DNA of 64,000 nucleotides. Source: Bifidobacterium amazonense (GTDB taxonomy: Bacteria; Actinomycetota; Actinomycetes; Actinomycetales; Bifidobacteriaceae). Location of the stretch: contig NZ_JAFEJT020000002.1 in assembly GCF_018555435.2 (NCBI RefSeq), positions 61,407-125,406 of the forward strand, read 5' to 3'. The notes beneath the pieces are model-generated. The model made no database searches. It was not told where the DNA came from and saw only the letters and a list, made by a program, of their open reading frames with translations. Position 1 is the stretch's first letter. Each line of letters starts with the position of its first letter. Shown piece by piece: positions 61,284 through 64,000 of the stretch. Made by a program: the position numbers and the translations under genes.

Positions 61284-61565
61284 ATGCTTCAGACGGTTGA
61301 CTACGATCTGTCATGGGAGGAGTACTCGAGACGGCTCGGCGTCAACCTCCAACGACTGCGCAACGCACGCGGACTGAGTCAGGAACGCGTCGCCTTCGAC
61401 GCCGGACTGTCCCGACTGCAATACCAACGCCTAGAACGCGGCGGATTCAAGAACGATTCCCCGTCCAACCCAACGGCGAAGACCCTGATCGCCCTGGCCG
61501 AGATACTCGGGGTTACCGTCAACGAGCTATTACCCCAACCCTGGCCCGATCTGCACGCCAAGTAG
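61284..61565 (+). CDS. XRE-family regulator of the element
   Basis: 93 residues. LGVNLQRLRNARGLSQERVAFDAGLSRLQYQRLERGG is a clear XRE helix-turn-helix, ending in a fifth helix (TAKTLIALAEILGVTVNELLP). No effector domain. It is divergent from the surface-protein gene with GCTACAT repeats between. Ribosome site is weak, so it may be poorly translated or leaderless. It probably binds GCTACAT there and before rep, linking surface protein and replication (inferred). Confidence 0.85.
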   Translation: MLQTVDYDLSWEEYSRRLGVNLQRLRNARGLSQERVAFDAGLSRLQYQRLERGGFKNDSPSNPTAKTLIALAEILGVTVNELLPQPWPDLHAK

Positions 61566-61705
61566 GCATATATATAAGGCATCAGGGTCACAATGCATCA
61601 GAAGACTTCACCGGACTTCAGCCGGAGGTTACAATGTAGGTAACGATTCTCGCAAGAGAATGCTGAAAGCCTTGTTTTTCAATGGTTTCCGTGGGAAGTT
61701 CCACC

Positions 61706-61720
61706 TCCCTGCGGGGGCAC
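61706..61720. repeat. attR core
   Basis: TCCCTGCGGGGGCAC equals the attL core at 49932-49946. The bases before it (GTTCCACC) partly match the T-arm (GTTCGAA), and the native tRNA terminator follows. The 61566-61885 gap contains only this site, the terminator at 61725 and the MIP gene leader. Confidence 0.8.
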
Positions 61721-61724
61721 GAGC

Positions 61725-61755
61725 AAGGCCGGAATCGCATGATTCCGGCCTTTTT
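61725..61755 (+). terminator. Displaced native tRNA-Lys terminator
   Basis: GGCCGGAATC-GCAT-GATTCCGGCC and a T-run match the terminator of the unoccupied tRNA-Lys copy (33148-33178), including flanking CAAGGCCGG and CCTTTTTCGTAT. Confidence 0.85.
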
Positions 61756-61885
61756 CGTATGCGGTTTCGTTGTCGCCCGCCAGCGCGCACGTTCAGCCCT
61801 CGGCGTACACTTATCCCGTTTGCTTGACGTCCCCGCACGTCATTGTCATTGCATCAATCCGACTCAAGAGAGAAAAGAAGAAGCA

Positions 61886-62617
61886 GTGGAATACTCCCTC
61901 TTTACCAAGCTGGCCGCCGAATTCTTCGGCACCGCCATCCTCATGATCTTCGGCAACGGCTCCGTGGCCAACGTCGAGCTCAAGAACACCAAGGGCCACC
62001 ACGCCGGCTGGCTGAACATCGCCATGGGCTACGGCTTCGGCGTCATGTTCCCGGTGCTCATGTTCGGCGCGGTCTCCGGCGCGCACATCAACCCGGCCAT
62101 GACCATCGCGCAGGCCATCAACGGCATGTTCCCGTGGAACGAGGTGCTGCCGTACATCATCGCGCAGCTGCTCGGCGCGGCGCTCGGCCAGTTCATCGTG
62201 TACCTCACCTACTATCCGCACTACAAGGAGACCGAGGACGCCGAGGCCATCCTCGCCACCTTCTGCACCACCGACGCCGACAACAAGAAGCTCAACTACT
62301 TCGTCAACGAGATGTTCGGCACGCTCGTGCTCGTCTTCGGCGCGCTGTGCTGCCTGATGGACCCGTGGGGCGAGAAGGATCCGGCCGCGGCCGCGATCGT
62401 CGTCGGCTTCATCGTGTGGGGCCTCGTCACCTCCATGGGCGGCCCGACCGGCCCTGGCCTGAACCCGGCCCGCGACCTCATGCCGCGACTCCTGCACGCC
62501 GTCCTGCCGATCCCGTCCAAGGGCACCTCCCGTTGGAACGAGGCATGGATCCCGGTCGTCGCCCCGATCGTGGGCGCGATCATCGGCGCCTGGCTGTTCA
62601 ACGCCTTCTTCGCCTGA
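61886..62617 (+). CDS. MIP-family aquaglyceroporin
   Basis: 243 residues with six membrane helices and two half helices carrying the NPA boxes GAHINPAMT and GLNPARDL. Asp directly after the second NPAR box is typical of glycerol facilitators rather than strict water channels. It would pass glycerol or other small solutes across the cytoplasmic membrane. The start is GTG 61886 after AAGAAG; earlier in-frame codons cross attR and are not coding. First chromosomal gene after the element; its promoter may have been changed by the integration. Confidence 0.9.
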   Translation: MEYSLFTKLAAEFFGTAILMIFGNGSVANVELKNTKGHHAGWLNIAMGYGFGVMFPVLMFGAVSGAHINPAMTIAQAINGMFPWNEVLPYIIAQLLGAALGQFIVYLTYYPHYKETEDAEAILATFCTTDADNKKLNYFVNEMFGTLVLVFGALCCLMDPWGEKDPAAAAIVVGFIVWGLVTSMGGPTGPGLNPARDLMPRLLHAVLPIPSKGTSRWNEAWIPVVAPIVGAIIGAWLFNAFFA

Positions 62618-62665
62618 TTCCTCTTCCCTCAACGGGGACTGGTCGCAACGACCGGTCCCGATACG

Positions 62666-62700
62666 CAAGGCCCGTCCCGGTTGTTCCGGGGCGGGCCTTG
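62666..62700 (+). terminator. Hairpin after the MIP gene
   Basis: CAAGGCCCGTCCCGG (62666-62680) and CCGGGGCGGGCCTTG (62686-62700) form a 15-bp stem with one wobble pair; only a weak T-run follows. Confidence 0.65.
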
Positions 62701-62849
62701 CCCGTTGATGCCGGTTGTAGACGCCACCGTGCGATTCCGACGGATGCGCTGCGCGTATACTGGGCGCATCGGCCACGGCTGGCCGGGACGTCCCCGTCGT
62801 TGATGATGCGCGGATGACGGCCGCCGGCCGGCAGAGCGAGGAGGAAGTC

Positions 62850-63968
62850 ATGCCGCGTTTCACCGGTTCCCGCAGTGGGCCCGTCGGCACGTTCATCGGC
62901 AGGTTCAGCCGGGAACCCAAGTATGTGATCCGCCGCGTGGCCGTGGTCGTGCTGATCGTCGCGTTCGTCGCGGCGGTCGTCTGGTCCACGGCGATCGCCG
63001 GCGGCGCGCTGGAACGGGTGCGCGCACAGTCCGCGGACGTCGCCGCGGCAAAGGGCGGCACGTCCGCATCGTCGTCGAACAAGTCTGCCAAGTCGACCGA
63101 TGGCAAATCCCAGGCCGCAGCCGACGCCGATCAGCAGGCCGCGGACATCGCCGCAACGCTAAAATCCGACAAGTCGGCCAAGCCGCTCACCGACGCCGAA
63201 CGTACGTCCATCCTGCAGCAGGCGCAATCGACGGCGGCCGACAGCGGCGACGTGCCGCAGACGTTCACCTACTGCCTCGAGACCAAGGGTGACGTGGGCA
63301 GCACCACTGCGTTCTCCAACACCGTGTACCGCACGCTCAATAACGCCAAAGGCTGGCCGCGTGCCGGCGCGACGTTCGAACAGCTCAACGGCGACGACTG
63401 CGCGAACGCGGACATGACGCTCATCCTGTCCGAGGCGAAGTACATGTCGGACTTTTCCGAAGGGTGTTCCGGCTCGTACAGCTGCCGCGTCGGCGATCAG
63501 GTCATCATCAACGCCGACCGCTGGAACGGCGGCACCGAGGACTGGTTGAAGGCCGGCGGCACGCTGGCGCGCTACCGCGAAATGGTCATCAACCACGAGG
63601 TCGGCCACCGGCTCGGCCATTACGACAATGAAACGGCCTGCGCCGGCGAGGGGCAGCCCGCGCCGCTGATGCTGCAGCAGTCCATGCGCCTTGACGGATG
63701 CACGCCCAATGAATGGCCGCTCGACAGCGAGCTGTGGATCGGCTGGCACCGTGTCGAGCCTGAACTGACGCGCCTCTTTTCTCCCGACTCCCCTTGCCGG
63801 GAGGAGCCGGGCCGCTATTCGATGTCGGTGCGTCGATCGGCCAGATTCGCGCGCACGCGCTCCCATGAGAACCGTGCCAGCGCCTCGTCAAGGCTCATGG
63901 GCGTGCCGAACGGGTCGTCGGCGTCTCCTGCCGGCAGATCCGAAAGTCCCAGCAATCGTGCGCAGTAG
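62850..63968 (+). CDS. Membrane-anchored DUF3152-like protein with HExxHxxGH zinc motif
   Basis: 372 residues as read. One N-terminal membrane helix (about 32-54), a Ser/Ala/Lys/Asp-rich linker (about 65-115), then an outer domain with TFTYCLETKGDVG, GDDCANADMTLIL, CRVGDQVIINADRW and MVINHEVGHRLGHYD. The last holds HExxHxxGH, the metzincin zinc site, and a Met-turn-like APLMLQQSM follows. Secreted actinobacterial DUF3152 proteins share this core. The core ends at WIGWHRV; the final 70 residues are Arg/Ser-rich and overlap a coding frame on the other strand, so a frameshift or artefactual tail is possible. GAGGAGGAAG precedes ATG 62850; TATACT is at about 62756. Confidence 0.75.
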   Translation: MPRFTGSRSGPVGTFIGRFSREPKYVIRRVAVVVLIVAFVAAVVWSTAIAGGALERVRAQSADVAAAKGGTSASSSNKSAKSTDGKSQAAADADQQAADIAATLKSDKSAKPLTDAERTSILQQAQSTAADSGDVPQTFTYCLETKGDVGSTTAFSNTVYRTLNNAKGWPRAGATFEQLNGDDCANADMTLILSEAKYMSDFSEGCSGSYSCRVGDQVIINADRWNGGTEDWLKAGGTLARYREMVINHEVGHRLGHYDNETACAGEGQPAPLMLQQSMRLDGCTPNEWPLDSELWIGWHRVEPELTRLFSPDSPCREEPGRYSMSVRRSARFARTRSHENRASASSRLMGVPNGSSASPAGRSESPSNRAQ

Positions 63969-64000
63969 CCGATGATCTGTTCGGGGGAGAGGCCCTCGGT
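63815..64000 (-). CDS. C-terminal end of an unidentified minus-strand gene
   Basis: The minus strand reads 61 residues ending at a TAG (63815-63817): it contains GLSPEQIIGYCARLLGL and MSLDEALARFSWERVRANLADRRTDIE. Codon usage is typical of the chromosome and the frame runs open to the window edge. The start and most of the protein lie outside, so no function can be given. It overlaps the tail of the 62850 reading frame by 154 nt; this reading looks more natural than that tail. Confidence 0.55.
   Translation of the reverse strand, partial: TEGLSPEQIIGYCARLLGLSDLPAGDADDPFGTPMSLDEALARFSWERVRANLADRRTDIE

Larger units (their letters stand above)
49946..61720. mobile_element. Integrative element (AICE-like) in tRNA-Lys, about 11.8 kb
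   Basis: Bounded by attL and attR, it carries a tyrosine integrase right after the tRNA, regulator and excisionase genes, an FtsK-type translocase and a replication initiator: the core kit of actinomycete integrative and conjugative elements. No T4SS or relaxase set of conventional ICEs is present; mobility would use double-stranded DNA pumping by the FtsK protein. Passenger cargo is a large surface protein. The order is int, regulator, xis, repeat array, two small genes, ftsK-like, rep, small gene, surface protein, XRE. Confidence 0.85.

Noticed and set aside
49946..61720. Prophage
   Set aside because: No capsid, terminase, portal, tail or lysis genes; int, xis, FtsK-like and Rep fit an integrative conjugative element.

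Overview
The window looks like a Bifidobacterium chromosome. Supporting signs are the high GC content, actinobacterial promoter and codon style, an intracellular glycosidase repertoire run by LacI-type regulators, an rpsF-ssb-rpsR-rplI operon, and surface and integrative-element proteins of bifidobacterial type. The species cannot be fixed from sequence alone. The rpsF operon and a perfect 14-bp parS-like palindrome (11562-11575) fit an origin-proximal location, but that is inference.

Region 1 (1-2330) is a lower-GC accessory patch. It holds a truncated ribbon-helix-helix protein with its own palindromic operator, then a secreted papain-like cysteine protease paired with a membrane-anchored protein. 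The pair is driven by a good promoter with a palindrome in its spacer and is flanked by imperfect direct repeats.

Region 2 (2420-32533) is a large plant-glycan locus. It encodes GH30, GH59-like, GH78, GH120-like, two GH43-like and GH31 enzymes. None has a signal peptide, so they probably act in the cytoplasm on imported oligosaccharides. With them are hexuronate catabolism genes (uxaC, uxuB, uxuA), an LplA/LplB/YtcP-type ABC importer, three LacI regulators and one AraC regulator. A shared GTTAGCGTTAAC operator sits before the transporter and the second GH43 gene. Together the genes fit uptake and trimming of glucuronate-, rhamnose-, xylose- and galactose-containing oligosaccharides, such as aldouronic acids or arabinogalactan side chains. 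KDG kinase and KDPG aldolase are not in the window.

Region 3 (32534-49945) is ordinary chromosome with several oddities. It contains a 35-codon ORF, tRNA-Lys, a TetR regulator near a small beta-rich protein and oleate hydratase, a FtsX-type ABC exporter, a VanZ/RDD protein, tRNA-Thr and tRNA-Ser with a tRNA-Ser fragment. Two paralogues of an unnamed family lie here and at 4123. Then come rlmH, glf, prs and the rpsF-ssb-rpsR-rplI operon. Several intergenic regions carry repeats of unknown role.

Region 4 (about 49946-61720) is an 11.8-kb integrative element in a second, identical tRNA-Lys gene. attL and attR share 15 bp, and the terminator that belongs to the tRNA has been pushed to the far end. 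The element encodes a tyrosine integrase, a divergent regulator and excisionase pair, a CRISPR-repeat-like array inside a tandem duplication, an FtsK-type translocase, a HUH-plus-SF3-helicase (CRESS-like) replication initiator behind a stem-loop, a very large coiled-coil/CAP/DUF5648 surface protein, and an XRE regulator. The motif GCTACAT occurs upstream of both rep and the XRE/surface pair, suggesting one regulator links them. It resembles an actinomycete integrative and conjugative element, but with a CRESS-like Rep.

Region 5 (61721-64000) returns to the chromosome: an aquaglyceroporin, a membrane-anchored DUF3152-like protein with a metzincin-type zinc motif, and the end of an unidentified minus-strand gene.
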